NCBI GenBank assembly: GCA_021229015.1 | Contig: CM037789.1 | Coordinates: 33,120,346 to 33,184,345, forward strand | Source of the DNA: Solen grandis | Taxonomy: Eukaryota; Mollusca; Bivalvia; Adapedonta; Solenidae | Length of the DNA: 64,000 bases | Direction of reading: 5' to 3' | Shown: positions 49,088 to 62,507 of the stretch, in pieces | How the letters are laid out: every line of letters begins with the position of its first letter | Numbering within the stretch: the stretch's first letter is position 1 | Program-made: the position numbers and the translations under genes | Notes under the pieces: generated by a model | Told to the model about the DNA's origin: nothing | What the model saw: the letters and a program-made list of their open reading frames with translations, nothing else | Databases searched by the model: none

Positions 49088-49145
<58 letters not shown>

Positions 49146-50352
49146 TTATGAAAAAAATTGTTTTTGGAAGCAAAAAAATTTAAAAAGATAAAAAGTTTGT
49201 ATATAAAAACTTTAAATAAGTAAAAAATGCCGAAAACCTTTAAACTTTGCCGAAAAAGCCCCAAAAATTTTAAAAGGGAATTACGTTTTCAAACATCCCT
49301 TTTTTAAAGTTTTTCGAAAAAGGGGCCCTTTATTCAGGGAAATCTTTTAAATTTTGCAGAAAGACATTTTAATTTGGCTTTGGTTTGGTTGAGCAAGATC
49401 CGATTGTTCTTTTTGCGGGAATGAATCCTGCTTTTAATATTAAATTTGGGTGTTTACGTTTTTGAGAAAAATGAGTCGCTTTAAACGTTTAAATTTAAAA
49501 AATTTTATACTAACCCCCAGAAAAACTTTAACGGATACTTTTTGCATTTGCTATCATTTGCTTCTGAAAACCTGAAGAAAAATGACAAATAAAAGTATAT
49601 TTTTCCTACCGTTTTTTTATGTTTTCTAAATGTTTAAGGGTTTTCTTTTCCAAAATCGAAAAAATAAGCAAAAATAAAAACCCAAAAAAAAAAGTTGAAA
49701 GTTTTTTTTAACTTTTAACGTTAATTACATAAAATAAGAACTTTTTTTTCATTTTTTTGCTTACACCTCTGCCTTTTTTTTCCCCTCAAATTTTTGGGAA
49801 AATTTGTAAAACTAAATCAATTTAAAGGACAAAGAAAAATCGTTTTTAAAAAGTATTTTTTTTCTTTTTAAAACAATTTTTTTTGGGGGAAAAAATTTGC
49901 AATAAAAAACATGAAAAACCCAAAAGTTTACAAAAAAAAAAAATTAAAAAAAAAAAAAAAAAAAAAAATCAAATTAAAATAACGAAAAAAAAACCCTTTC
50001 CCTTGAGGAAAATTAAAAAATTTTAAAAATTTTTCCTGTTTTTTTTTTTTTTTTGTTTTTTTTTTTTTTCAAAATTTATAAAAAACGGTGCAAAATCAAA
50101 TAAAAATCCAAAAAAAAGCTTTCTCAATATTTTTAAGAAGAAAAAAATTTGAAAAAAAAAAAATTTAAAGCAAAAATTTTGAACAAATCGTAAGAAAAAA
50201 TTTTAAGATAAAAAATTATTTACGTTTTAAAATCATAAAATTAAATTATGCATAAATTTTTCCCTTTTTTTTTTGTTTTAAACTTAATATTTAATACCTT
50301 TAAAAATTAAGCAAAGGGAAAAAGCCGCTTGGGTTTGTACTTATAAAACGAC
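47469..50352 (+). mobile_element. Family-1 element copy 6, partly corrupted
   Basis: Begins with the 5' unit TTACGGCTTTC...CTGCGGAAAACGTATAGG (47472-47507), then (TTA)n and the GACGTCAGACTTGACG block near 47.70 kb. It ends near AAGCCGCTTGGGTTTGTAC (about 50330). It contains the 54-G run at 49090-49143, probably artefactual. Confidence 0.5.
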
Positions 50353-53115
50353 ACCCAGTTTTTATTTTTAAATTTTTTCCTTTTTTTTCCAAAAAAATCT
50401 AAGATTTAAATTTTCCGGTAATTGTCAGTGTCTAAGCAACATAAAAATTTAAAATTTGCCTCGAAAAAAAACTTAAAAATTTTTTAATTCAAAAATTTTT
50501 TAAAATTTTCCCAATGACTTAAAGGGACGTCAACTTGCCCGTCAGCTTCAAAATTTTGTTCGCGCTCTGGACCCCTTTATTTTTTATTTTTTTATCTTGA
50601 TATTTTCACAGAAATGAATTTTAAGATGTAGATGTGCCCCTTTAAAATCTTTAAAAATTTTTAAATTCAAAAAATTTTTAAAAGAATTTAGGAAAAACCG
50701 AGTTTCGAACTTTGGTCCTAAAAATTTTATTTAATGTTAAAAAAGGCTACTGATGAGATAGAAGCAGGAAAATTGGACAGCTTTTGGGCCCCCGGGAGGT
50801 CTATTTTTTCCTTTTCTCAAAAGTTTTCCTTTTAAGCCCACGGGGTTTTTGACTTTAATTTAATGGACAAAATCCAAAATTTTTTAAAAAGATTTCTCTC
50901 CCCGGGCATCAACATTTTAAAGTAAAATTTAATAAAATTTGAAATTGCAGCGATAAAAAAGTATCTTTTTATAAAATTCAACATTTCTTTTTAAAATTGG
51001 CGTCATATACTTTCAGTTTTTTGAAGCCCATTTCCCAAAATTTTTTTCGCGCTCTAACCCTTAAAATATAGCCCATTTCTTGATATTTTTACAAAAATTA
51101 TTTTAGGATGTAGATGTCCACTTGGATTCAAATTCCAAATTAAAAAAGTTTAAGTTTTTAAAGGCAATACCGAGTTTCAAACCTTTTGTAAAAAATTTAA
51201 AATTTTTTAAATTTTACAAACCCCCTGATGTTTTAAACAAGCAAAAAAAAGGGACAGCACATGGGCATAGAATTTACTTTTCTTTTTTCTGAATAAATTT
51301 TCCCTTTTAAGTTATTTTTTATGACGCCCATCAAAAAGAAAAAAAAAACATGTCTCTTTAAAGATTTCTTTCGTTTCGTTCCCAGGGTATTTAAAGTCAA
51401 TCAAAATTTAATATCTTCAAATTTGGTAGATTTAAAAATTAAAAAGTAAACATACGCAAAAAAATGTTTTTTTTGCCCACGTAAATTTAAAGACTCATGC
51501 ATATTTAAAAACAAAATTTTTTTTTTAAAAAATCATATAAAATCCCCCAATTAAAACCAATGAAAAATTAATTTTAAAAAAAAAATGTAAAAACTATTAG
51601 TTAAAAAGGGTTTCCTTGAAAATTTCAAGTGTTTAAATGTCATCAAACATGGCAGTTATTCATGTTTGATGGAAGGCCTACTTAAAAAAGTAAAACAAAC
51701 CTTTCGCATTTTTCGAAAAATTTTTTTTTCGGATTAATAAAACTTAGCTAACATCCTTTGAAAAAAAAGATAATTTTTTTTTAGTCACTTGATTTGAAAG
51801 GTCGTCAAAATATAAAAAAAAAATTCATTTCAAACGATTCGCGCTCCACCCAAAATGAGCATTGATCCCAAATTTTAAAGCTTACCCTTATAAAATTTTA
51901 AGGGTTGGGAAACTTGTTTTGACAACATTAAATTTGTAACAAAATATATTAAAAAATCAAAAGATTGTATAAATTTAACTTTAAAAAGAAAAAATTTTGC
52001 CGTACCAAAAACATGCGCAAAAAAGTCCCAAAAAAATTTCAAGTGTTTTAACTTTTAAAACCATGACTTTTTCATTTTTTTTCGTAAAAGGGCTTATTCT
52101 TTGGGGAAATCTTTTAATTTTGCAGAAAGAAAATGAAATGGTCTTTGGGGGTTGGTTGAGCAAGATCCGATTGTTTTTTTTGCAGGAATAAAACCCCTCT
52201 TTGAATAGTAATTTGTGATACTTTTTTGATTTAAAAAAAGTCCATTTACGATGAATTTAAAAAATTAAATACAAAGCCAGAAAACCTTTAGGGTTTATCA
52301 TTGCATTTCCCTATCACTGTTTTTCTGAAAACCTGAAGAAAATGAAAAATACATTTTAAATTTTCCAATCGATTTTTTAAATTTTTTCAAATGTTTAAGG
52401 GTTTTTCTTTTCCAAATCTTTTAAAAATAAGCAAAAAAAACAAAGCAAAAAAATAGTTAAAGTTTCTAAAACTTTTGTAACTTTAAATTACATAAAATAA
52501 GAACTTTTTTTCATTTTTTTTTGCTTAAAACCCCCTCCCTTTTTTTTTTCCCTCAAATTTTTGAAAATTTAAAAAACTCAATCAATTTAAAGGTACAAAG
52601 AAATCGTTTTTAAAAAAATTTTTTTTTTTTTTTTAAAAATTTCATTTGGATCAAATTGCAAAAAAATACATTTTAAAGCCAAAATTTTTACAAAGAAAAA
52701 AATTTTAAATAAAAAAAAAAAAAATCGATTGAATAACGTAAGAAAAAAAATTTCCCCTTTGAGGATATTTTTATCAAAAAATTTTTTCCTGTTTTTTTTT
52801 TTTGCTTTATTTTTTTTTTTTTTTTTTTTCCAGAAATAAAAAAACGGGTGCAAAATAAAATTAAAACCAAATTTTTAATGCTTTCTCAATATCTTCTTAA
52901 GAAGAAAAAATGAAAAAAAAAAAAAAGATTTAAAGCTTATTTTTGAACATAATCGAAAGTATATATTTAAGATAAAGATTTTTTAACTTAAAAAATCATA
53001 CTTTATTATGAAACTTTATTCCTTTTTTTTTGTAAAAAACTTATATATTTAATACCTTTGAAATAACCCAAAGGGAAAAACCCCTTCGTTTGTATTTTAA
53101 ACAAACGACTTCTAG
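50353..53115 (+). mobile_element. Family-1 element copy 7, partly corrupted
   Basis: Starts with a CCTTTTTTTCCAAA stretch and ends in a readable 3' terminus: CCCCTTCGTTTGTATTTTAA, ACAAACGACTT, CTAG at 53112-53115. It is followed by a family-1 5' unit (about 53130-53175) and then the first family-2 5' unit. Confidence 0.5.
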
Positions 53116-53189
53116 TTTTTTATTTTTAAAAACGGCTTTCCGCAACCTGCAAAAAACGAAAAGGGGTTTTTTAAATTTTTATTCTTATT

Positions 53190-53310
53190 ATTAGGACTTT
53201 CCCCTACGGGCAAAAGTCATATTGGGTTTGAAACTGTTTTTTTTTTAATTGGGTTTTTCCCGCCTACGGGCCCAGAAAGCCCATTGGGGTTTGTACTTTT
53301 TTTTTATTAT
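53190..53310. repeat. Two family-2 5' hairpin units
   Basis: TTAGGACTTTCCCCTACGGG then CAAAAGTCATATTGGGTTTG (about 53190-53230), and a second, CCCGCCTACGGGCCCAGAAAG, at about 53250-53300. The plan matches the family-1 unit (TTA, a CTTTCC hairpin, TATnGGGTTTG) although the sequence differs. GGACTTTC is the complement of GAAAGTCC at the family-2 3' end. Confidence 0.65.
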
Positions 53311-54832
53311 TCCTTCTTTATTTTTTTTTTTTCCTTTTATTTTGGTTTTAAAATTTTCGAGGTTTTTCCCCCATTGATTAGAACAAAAAATTTTTTAATG
53401 GCAAAATTTTTTAAAAACCCATAGCTTTCGGATGAAACCAAATTTCATATTTAAATGACTCAAATAACGTCAATTTGACCCCGGTGAAAAATTTTGTACG
53501 CGGTCTACACCATTATTGCGGGACATTTTCATCAAATTTTTACGAATGTGTATGTTTATGCTCTTTTTGTCATCGCGGTCCCCTTTTTCCCAAAATTTAA
53601 AAAGGGGAAAAGGGGTTTTTTGGCGAAAACCAAGAAAATTTGAACTAATCCCTCAAAATTTTAAATGCGTATAAAATCGCTTTCCCGAAAACAAAAGCTG
53701 AAATTTGACCCGGGTATTGTCCCCCTAGGGCTTTTTTTAAAATTCCAAAAGGTGAACGCATAAAGACGTCACAGACCCCATAAAGCTAAAAAAACTTTCG
53801 TATTAAAACTTAACGGGTTTTTAAACCTGTTGGGATTTTTTTTTGTATGATTTTTCTTGAAAATTTTTTTCTGAAGAGCAAATTAATTTTATGGAGGTAA
53901 AGTCACTTTCCCTTTCCGGAAAATCCCAAAGGGCAAGGGCATATAACAAATTTTCGGGTTTTTTTTCGCCCCAAAAAAATCTCAAAAACGGGAAAATTCT
54001 ATTTGAACACTAAACGTACATTTTTTAGTGCTTAGAAAGACCTTTTTAGAGATATTTATTTTTTTTATGATCGGGGTTTAATCGGTTGATTATGGCGGGA
54101 AAATGAAAATTTGGGAACCCCCATGGGGTTTAAAAATTTTTATCCCCCGAAAACCTTTGATTTTTTAAAAAATGATGATGGATAAATAAGGGAGCAATGT
54201 TTGGGCCTTTTTTTTGATTCTTTAAAGTTTTAAAGATTTTACCCAAGATTCCCTGGGGTTATGGGGAAAAAACGAAATTCGTGCTATAGCTTTTGGGGAT
54301 TTTTTATTCTTCGGAGGGTTTAAAAAACTTAAAATCACAAAAAGAAAATTTAAAAAATTTTCCAAACAAAAAGCCTGTGAAATTTAAGAATTTTCAGACG
54401 AATTTTTTTGGGACCTTTAAATTTTGAAAAAAGATCAAAGGATAAGGAAGTTACATCAAAAAAAAGAATTTAAACAAAGTAAAAAAAATTTTTAGCGATT
54501 CTGCCGTGTTTTTCAAATTCTAAAGGAATAACTCAAAGCCATTTAAAAAATTCCCCACCTTAAACGGGTGAGATGTAGAAAAATTTTAAGACAATTATTT
54601 TGGTTTCCCAAGTTTTAAATTTTTAAAGTAAAAAGGAAGTTACATCAAAAAACCATAAAAACCCAAAATGAAAAATTTTTTAGAATAAACCTACTTTCCC
54701 CTTTCACGTTCATTAAGCAATTTTTGGAAAATAAGTTTTACAGCTATGAAAAGTCCCTATTTAAATTTCAAACAAAATTTTAACCCTTTTATCAAAATTT
54801 AATTTTTTAGCTAAACAAGCGTACCCCCTTTT

Positions 54833-55140
54833 CCGGGGCCGATGGGTTAGAGCGCCGCCTCGGGGGCGGGAAGGGCGTGGGGTTTGAACCCCCACCCGAC
54901 ATACCCCAAAATCGTTAAAAAAGGTACTGTTATAGCTCCCTTCTTGGGGGCTCAGCAAAGAAGGGGATTTGCAGGACTGGTTTGCGCGGTATCAATTGGG
55001 AATTACTGGGTTTTGGTAAACAAGCCACATGTCCTTTCGGCGTGAACGCATGTTTGGGATCCCCATACCCCCCATGAAGAAAACATCGTGAAATGGCTGA
55101 AAAACGTCGGTGGGACGAAAAACCCCAAAAAACCCAAAAG
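54833..55140 (+). mobile_element. tRNA-derived SINE (type A) inside family-2 copy 1
   Basis: Damaged A box (GGGTTAGAGCGCC), B box (GGTTTGAACCC near 54880), and a body with ATAGCTCCC, CTCAGCAAAG and GGACTGG. The tail is GGCTGAAAAACGTCG...AACCCCAAAA. The order fits a bivalve SINE family with a tRNA head. A sister copy lies at 60133-60436, at the equivalent position of the second family-2 element. Confidence 0.7.
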
Positions 55141-58091
55141 ATATCCCAAAATAGCAGTGTTTACTACCCCGATCCCAAAAAAAAACGAGGGGGGCACACG
55201 GGGAAGTTTTACGTCTTTTGTAAACAACAAATTTTTGTTGCTTAAATAAAACATGTTATAGATAAAAAAATTACAAAAAATGAGAGTTTCGGGAAAAATT
55301 TTTTGCAAAGGACTCCCCAAAGGGAAAAAAAAAGATGCAAAATTAAAAAAACAAAATTCAAGTATATTTTTTTGGTTTTTAAATCCCACCGACATAATTT
55401 TAAATCTTTTGGAGAAAAATGTTCCCACTTGAGAAAAAATGTAGTGTTGTCAAACGAACATAACACTCGAAGACATTGGGATTATACCACACCCATCACA
55501 TTATCCGGACACCGGCCATCAGCCTAAAAATTACCCTTATTAACGAGCGCCAACCAAGGGGGCTATACCAGTAACCCATGTTTTTCGAATTTTGGGAAAT
55601 ACAAGAAAAAAATAATTAAAAAACGTTTTTTTTAAAAAACTTACAGATCATGTGTTTTCTCGTTTGATTTGGGAAAATTTTTGGGGGATTTCCAAATTTT
55701 TCCCCTGACCCCGACTTTTTTAAAAGATTATTTTTTACATATTTCGTTCTTTCCTTAATGTCAATCAGTTGATATTTTTTTTCCCGATTTCTCAAAAAAT
55801 TCAAACAAAATAAATAAATTAAAAAAAAAAAAGCCACCCCCTAATTGATTGAAATCGAAAAAGAAAAACCCACGGTCCCAAAAAAAACGCGAAAAATTTA
55901 GGGGGATACATCCAATTTTGGAAAACCCTTGCCGTGGTGAAAACTTTAAAAAACACGCTGACGTAACACTTTTATGGCGCCATCTTTTAATATAGCACAT
56001 AACGTAGAAAAGTGCGGGGCAAACCCCTAAGTTTGTCAGGGGTTTAATTTTAAATATAGTTTGTGTATTTTTTAGTAAACCTTTCTGAAAAATTAAATCG
56101 GTCAGGGACGGCAAAGCCGCGCGAAACCAAATTTAATGGACTTTGTCACTTAAAACTTTCTAAATAACACTAACTTTTCTTAGTGTTTTTAAATTATGTT
56201 GAAATTTAACGCATCGCACATTCCAAAAATAGTAAAGATTTTTTAGACCCTTTCCCCCCTATCAACCTTTCCCGGGGTGAATTAAAAATCACCCTGACAT
56301 GTAAAAAGTTATTTCAAAAGGGCAAGCGTCGCCTAGCCCTTTTTATTTTCTGGTTAAAAAACCTCCAAATGAGCAATTTAACCGGAAGCCCCACTTTGAT
56401 TTTCTTTCCCCAAAAAAAATGGGGATTTAAATTTGAATAAAAAATACTGTTTTAGAAAGGGTTTAAAAAAATCCTGCCCCTAATATGTTGGTTTTGCCCT
56501 TAAATTTTTTTTTTTTTTTTTGAAATTTTAAATAACCCTTTTTTGAAAATGGTTTTTTTTCCCCCTCCTTTTCATTTTTTATATACATTTTTTTAATTTG
56601 AATTTAAATTTTAAACGGATATTTACTTAATCGCTTTGTTTAGTTAAATTTGTTAAATATTAAACCCAAAAATGTGTTTAAAAAGTGTAGAAAATTAAAT
56701 TTCACAATGTCCCCCTTTAAAACGATGACCGATACTAAATTTTTTTAAACTTGTGGTCAAAACCCTCTTGCTTATTTTTTTAAAAACTTCAATGTTTTAT
56801 CATTTTACCCTTTGGCAATAATACCCTGTTTTTAAAATAAACTAAGCGGAAGGGAAGTTTCCTTGTGTTATTTTTGGATTAAAAACAGAAACCTGGGGAT
56901 TAAAAAGTTTGTTCTCTTTTGGTTGCTGTGTATTATTTTTTGTCGATGTTCATGCGTTCAAACAAAAATCCCCCGTAACCCCTTTCCCATGCGTGGCCCA
57001 AGACCCCAATTTAAATTTACTATATGTTTTTATATAAGCTTTTACAAATGACAATTTCCCGTAAGGGAAAAATTTTGGGAACCAAACTTTCCCTCATTTG
57101 ATTTGATCATTCAAGAGAAATAATTTTGTAAATTTTTAAAAAAGGAGTTTCCCCCCACTACATTTTTTCCCCATTTGGCCAAAAAACTCGAAAGAATTTA
57201 GTGCACCGGGCGGGCCCTTCACGCCCAATTTTTTAAAAAATTTCCCCCCCGAATGCTAAACTAATTTTTATTGTTTTATATTGGCGATCCAAGATTCGAA
57301 CAATGACTCAATTTTTAAAAGCTTAAAAATTTGGGCCCATTTGAGAAAAAAGTGATATTTGGTCCCTAAAATAGGTCTCTGGGAGTCCCTTTAAACCCTT
57401 TTGTGAAAAAAAATGGGCCTAAAGAAAAAATCCCCGTGACGTCTATAAAAGAAAAGTTTTTTCTAAAATTAACAAGAGTTTTTCTATTTAAAATTATCGA
57501 AAAGGGCAAAGAAAATTTTAAAAAAAACTCCGCTTTTCGACCCAACTTGACGCACATGCGCAGTGAAGGTGTTTTTTAAGCTGGTTTAAATTGAACAGTT
57601 TATTTAGCGGAATAGTATTTGTGACAATAGATGCCGAAAAAATGAATTAAAAGAGACAAAATTTTTTAAAAAATGGGAAAGATTTTTATTGGACAAAAAT
57701 AATTTCAAACCTAAAGAGAAATTTAAAAAGATAAGAAGCCGTCACTCGTTACGCTCGTTCCTGCTTTTTAACTTAAAAAACCCCTCTTAAAAAAAAACTA
57801 CAAAAACGAAAACAGTCGTCTCCATCGTATGTACAACATTAAAGGGAAAATTTAAAATCACGAGGCTACACGGTTTGACGAAAACTATTGCAAAGGGGAC
57901 AAATTTTTGGTTTTTTCCCCCGACTTGTACACGAAATTAAAAAAAAAAATTTTGGGTTTTGCAGAATTAATAGGGTTTTAAATTTTAAATTTCTTATTTT
58001 TGAAAACCCCCAAAAAAAACTAGAACCCCAAAAAGTACAAATTTAAATGTAGGGATTTTCAGGACATTTATTTTTGGGCCTAAATACTAAA

Positions 58092-58345
58092 CGGAAAACT
58101 CTCAGCCCCCCCACCGCTTTTGGGTTCGAATTCCGGTAGGGACTTTGGGTTTTTTCCTGTGAGGGGCCCCCCCCAGCTGGCTTGCCGGGAGGTCCCGGGG
58201 GTTATATTCCCCCATCCTCCCCGTGGGGGCTCGGGGCTTTCCCCCGCCGTTAAAAATTTCCGGGGTCGCCCATATTATTGAAATACTATCACAGCGACGG
58301 GAAACACCAATACAACAACAACCAAAAAACAACAACAACAATTAA
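58092..58345 (+). mobile_element. tRNA-derived SINE (type B), insertion absent from the sister copy
   Basis: CCACCGC, B box GGGTTCGAATTCCGG, GCTCGGGGCTTTCCCCC, CACAGCGACGG and a (CAA)n tail; same family as 27.3 and 60.9 kb. Flanking sequence AATACTAAA before and TTGGGCAAGTTATAAGAAA after are contiguous in family-2 copy 2 (63451-63480), which is thus an empty site. Confidence 0.8.
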
Positions 58346-60132
58346 AAAAATTGGGCAAGTTATAAGAAAGCGATATCAAAAAAAAATTTTTTTATTTTTT
58401 GACATATGGGTTACCACAAATCCATTTCATAAGAAATTTCCCTACGAAAAAAAAAAAAAAAAAAAAAAAAGGTAGGAAATATAAAAAATTCCCTTTCCCA
58501 ACGGTCTTAATCTTTTTCATTTCCCAAAAAGTTGCAGAAAGTCCAAACATTTTTGTATCAACGAATGAAATCTATTTCCCTTCCCTTTTTTTATTCTTTT
58601 TTCTTTCCCCTTATATTTGTGTTAATTTCGAGGTGTTTTCCCTTGAAATCAAAAAACAATAAAAATTTTTAAAGGGATAAATTTCAAAACCCTGAGCTTT
58701 TGGGGCAATGAATTTTATAAATTTAAAAAGACGTCCCAAAAACGTCAAATTTTACGTCAGGGGAAAAAGTTTTTACGCGGTCTACACCATTAATTTTTTG
58801 GAAACCCATTTTTCAAACCAAAAAATTTTTCAGAATGTTATGTTAGGGTCTAGTTGTGCATCCCGGGTCCGTTTTTTTTCCCAAAAAGAAAAAGGGAAAG
58901 GTTTAGGGGAATCCCAAAAATTTTGAATAATGACGTCAAATTTCAAAGCTATAAAATCGCTTCCCGAAAAGCTGAAAGCTGATATTTGGGGCTGGGAAAA
59001 TTATCTCATTCTTCTTTACTTTTTGAAAAAATGAACCCCTATGACTTTATATTACGTCATAATGCTATTAAAAATTTCGTAATTAAAAATTAAAAGGGTT
59101 TTTAAACCCGAAGGCTTTATTTTTTTTATGATTTGCTTGAAATTTTTGTCTAAGATGCATTTAAAAAGATTCTATTGGGGGCCATGTTAAATTCCGTTTC
59201 CGGAAAACCCAAAGGTCAAGGTCATAAAACAAAATTAAACGTGTTTTTCTTCCGGGCCTTTAAAAAACTTTAAAAACGGTAACTAAAAAATTTGAAAACT
59301 ATGGGGAAAAATTTTTAAAAGGGTTTGAAAGACCCCTTTTAGATGATATTTAGTTTTTTATATCGGGGTTGACTCGGTTGAGGTTTTGGGGGAAAAATGA
59401 AAAAATTTTGGGAAACCCCCATGTGTTTTTTAAAAGTTTTTAAAACTCGAAAACCTTTGATTTTTGAAATAAGATGAGAAATTTTTTTGTAAAACAAAGT
59501 TTGGCCGTTCTTTTGATGCTTTAAAATTTAAAAGATTGACCTAAAATCAGGGGTAAAGGGGGGAAAAAAGAAATTCGTGCTATAGCTTTGGTGATTTTTC
59601 AATTTTTTAGGGTGGTTTTTAAAAGCTTTATCTCAAAAAAAATTAAAAATAATTTCCCATAGAAAACGGGGGAAATGTAGAATTTTCAAAAATTTTTTTT
59701 TGGTACCTTTAAATTTTGAAATTTTTAAAAAAGTAAAAGGAAGTACATAAAAAAAAGAATTTTTAAAAATGTAGAATTTCAGCGATTCCCGCCGTGTTTT
59801 TTCAAAATTCTACGCTAATATCTCAAAGCCATTAGAAAAAGCCACACCTTAAGCGATTTAATGTAGAGAATTTTTAAAACAAAAAAAAATTGGGACCTAG
59901 ATTTTAAAAAAAGGGTTAAAAAAAAGAAGTTTATCAAAAAAACCCAAAAAAAAACCCAATGTAAAAAGTTTTCCCCGAAAATATCCTACTTTCCGGGTTT
60001 CAAACCCCTTTAAATTTAAAACAATTTTTTTGGGAAAAAGTAATTTACAAAATATGCATTATCATAGAAATTGAAAAAAACACTTTTTACTAAAATTTTA
60101 TATGAAAAAACTAGCTAAAAAAATGTATCTTT

Positions 60133-60436
60133 CCCGGTGGGCCCAGTAGAAGAGCGTTTCGCCTCGGGGCGGAATTCGTGGTTCATACCAAAGTTTGTAA
60201 AAAAAGGGAAGTTTATAGCTCCCTTGGGTTGAAAGCTCAGCAATTTTAAGGGGAGTCAGGACTGGGTTGGGGTCGGTAACAGGAAATTGACTGGTTTGGT
60301 ATCAAGCCCCCATTCTACGGGGGGTTATAACCCGCATGTTGGGAGCACAAAAACTCATTAAGAACATCGTCCCCAAAAAGCTGAAAAAACTGTCGTTTGG
60401 GGCGTTAAACCCCAAAAAACAAAAAAACAAAAAAAG
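60133..60436 (+). mobile_element. tRNA-derived SINE (type A) inside family-2 copy 2
   Basis: Same family and relative position as 54833-55140: AGAAGAGCGTTTCGCCTCGG, ATAGCTCCC, GCTCAGCAATTTTAAGGGG, GGACTGG and CTGAAAAAACTGTCG...GGGGCGTTAAACCCC tail with A-rich end. The B box is damaged. Confidence 0.7.
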
Positions 60437-60848
60437 GTTTTACAATGATTTAAATTTTTTTTTTAAGTATTTTTTTTACGTTCTTATACATATCAGTTTT
60501 CAACATTGCGTTAAACCCCTAAACCTTTGACTTTTGACACATGTCATTTAGACCGTTTTTGAAACAAAGCAATTTTTCCCCACTTTAAAGTTTTCATCAA
60601 TCGATAAAAAATTTTATAAGCAAAAATTCCCAAAATTTTTGATAAATGATAACCAAAGTAAAATATATGTTTTTAAAATACAATGTAATTTTAAAAGCCA
60701 CCCTTTAAATACCATGAGCGTTAAAAAGTGTAGAAAGTTTGAAAAAAAAAAAGATCAAAAAACCCTTCCCTCCGGTTTTAAGACAAATTTTTTCCGTTAG
60801 CTTTAAAGCGCAAAATGAAGTACTTTGTGTTAAAACACTCGTCACGAC

Positions 60849-61115
60849 GTGGGCCCTGGCCAGCGGTTACAGTCGTGGGCAAAAAAAAATCTCACCCCCC
60901 ACCGCTGTTGGGGTTTGAATCCCCATAGGGGCTTTGGATTTATCAAGTGAGGAAGCCTTCCCTGGGTTTTCGGTAGGCGGTGGTTTTTAAACCCGGGGAA
61001 ACCCCGTGTACTCGGGGCTTTCCCCCCACCTGTAATTAGCTGGGCTCGCTAAAAGATTGAAATACATCACAGCGACGGTAAAACCCCCCAAAAACAACAA
61101 CAACAACAACAACCA
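60849..61115 (+). mobile_element. tRNA-derived SINE (type B)
   Basis: A-box-like GGCCAGCGGTTACAGTCG, B box GGTTTGAATCCCC, GCTTTGGATT, GTACTCGGGGCTTTCCCCC, CACAGCGACGG and (CAA)n tail. Same family as 58092-58345 but at a different place in the element, so an independent insertion. Confidence 0.78.
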
Positions 61116-62468
61116 AAGAAAAAATTTTGAATATCTTAGCTTGGGTAGGCCCGGGAAAAATTTTAAATTTTCAACGACGCGACCTTAAACTTGCCGAAAC
61201 GTTTTTTGTGATGTACCAACCCTAAACACAACCCCCACAGGCTCTCGCATTTTTTTCAAGCATGCTGCCGCTACTTTTTTTTTTTATTGTTTTGGAAATA
61301 AAGTTTTATGCTTCTTTCCCTTCCAGGTTTTTTTTCCAAATGTCGGGGGAAAGGAACCGGACCCCAAAAGGGGGGGAGTGAGCTTAAAAGGGTATTTTTT
61401 TGCTATGTATTTTGTAAAAACCCCTTAAATTTAAAAAGATGTTTTTTTGCATAAAATTTTAAAAAGACCAATGATACAAAAATGTTTGAACCCGTTTTAT
61501 TAAGAAAAATTTAAAAGTTTTAAAAAAAGTAGCAGTGAGTCCAACCACATGGTAGGTAAAACTGTCATAGTACTGGGGGGGGGGGGGATGAACGAAAATA
61601 GAAAATAGGGGGTGGGGGTTTCCGCCTATATTCTCCGAATAATTTTTAAAAAATAAACAAAACAAAAACAAAACAACAAAAAAATACGCCTTCAATTGTT
61701 CTAAAACACACCGTTTATTCTCTCCTATTAAAAAAGGATAGGGTGTCAGTTTTTTTGCGAAATATTCAAAAACTTATTACACATTTGATTAGGATTAAAA
61801 TCTTTTGGGTGCAAATTGGCCCTGAGATATGACGTGTTTTCTTCTCACATTCATATTGTTCATTCATACGAAAAAAAAAACAACTTAAACTAAGCCCCAT
61901 CCCCGTTTTCTTTCGGGGAAAAAAAAGTATATTAAAGTCAATATTTTAAAAAAAGATTTAAAATTTAAAATTCTTTTCTTAAAAAAATGCGACTAGGGCC
62001 TTTTAAAAAAACCCAAATTTCCTCAAACCCTATAAACATAAAACAACTCTTTCATAAAATCCCGACCTTTTAAATTAAAACCCCAAATAAATCCCTTGTA
62101 AATTTAATGAATTAAAAGTGACGTAAACTGTTCAAAAGCAACAATCACAATAATTCGAAATACCTTAAAAATAAATTTACTTCTTTGTACGATTTTTAAA
62201 AAAAAATAAAATGTTAAAATTTTAAAAGCCTATTAATTTTTATAAACATTATATTGGGAAAGTAAGTTACGTCCCTAGGGGCCCTGGTTTTTTACAAAGA
62301 AAATATAGAGTTAGTAAACATTTTTTTACTTTAAATCCATGGACGCATGCAATTCATTTATGTATTTACTTTCGCTTTGTCAAGCATGTTTATGTGTAAA
62401 CTGATAAAGTTAGCACAAAGTTAAAAATAATAGACTCATTAAGTAATACAATATCTTTTTCATGTTTG

Positions 62469-62507
<39 letters not shown>

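Larger units (their letters stand above)
53311..58574 (+). mobile_element. Family-2 element copy 1 (about 5.3 kb), corrupted
   Basis: Shares with 58.58-63.67 kb an ordered series of landmarks: TTCGAGGT start, TACGCGGTCTACACCATTA, GCTATAGCTTTGG, a tRNA-SINE at the same relative place, and the 3' end GCAGAAAGTCC...ATCAACGAATGAAATCTA (58534-58573). It carries an extra SINE (58092-58345) absent from copy 2. No coding sequence recognised; 55.15-58.09 kb is otherwise featureless. Confidence 0.55.
36520..62310. other. Region of corrupted consensus sequence
   Basis: Bases are dominated by blocks such as AAAATTTTT, CCCCAAAA and GGGGTTTT, while readable fragments of the flanking repeats persist between them. 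A comparison of the same element at 33.2-36.0 kb (clean) and 36.1-53 kb shows loss of mixed sequence into homopolymers. It looks like a badly polished or gap-filled repeat array. Reading frames inside it are meaningless. Confidence 0.9.

Noticed and set aside
49055..49264. Poly-proline protein on the minus strand
   Set aside because: Translation of the 54-G run, which is probably an artefact.
36520..62310. Many 60-140-codon frames rich in Lys, Phe and Pro
   Set aside because: Products of corrupted homopolymer sequence, not of genes.
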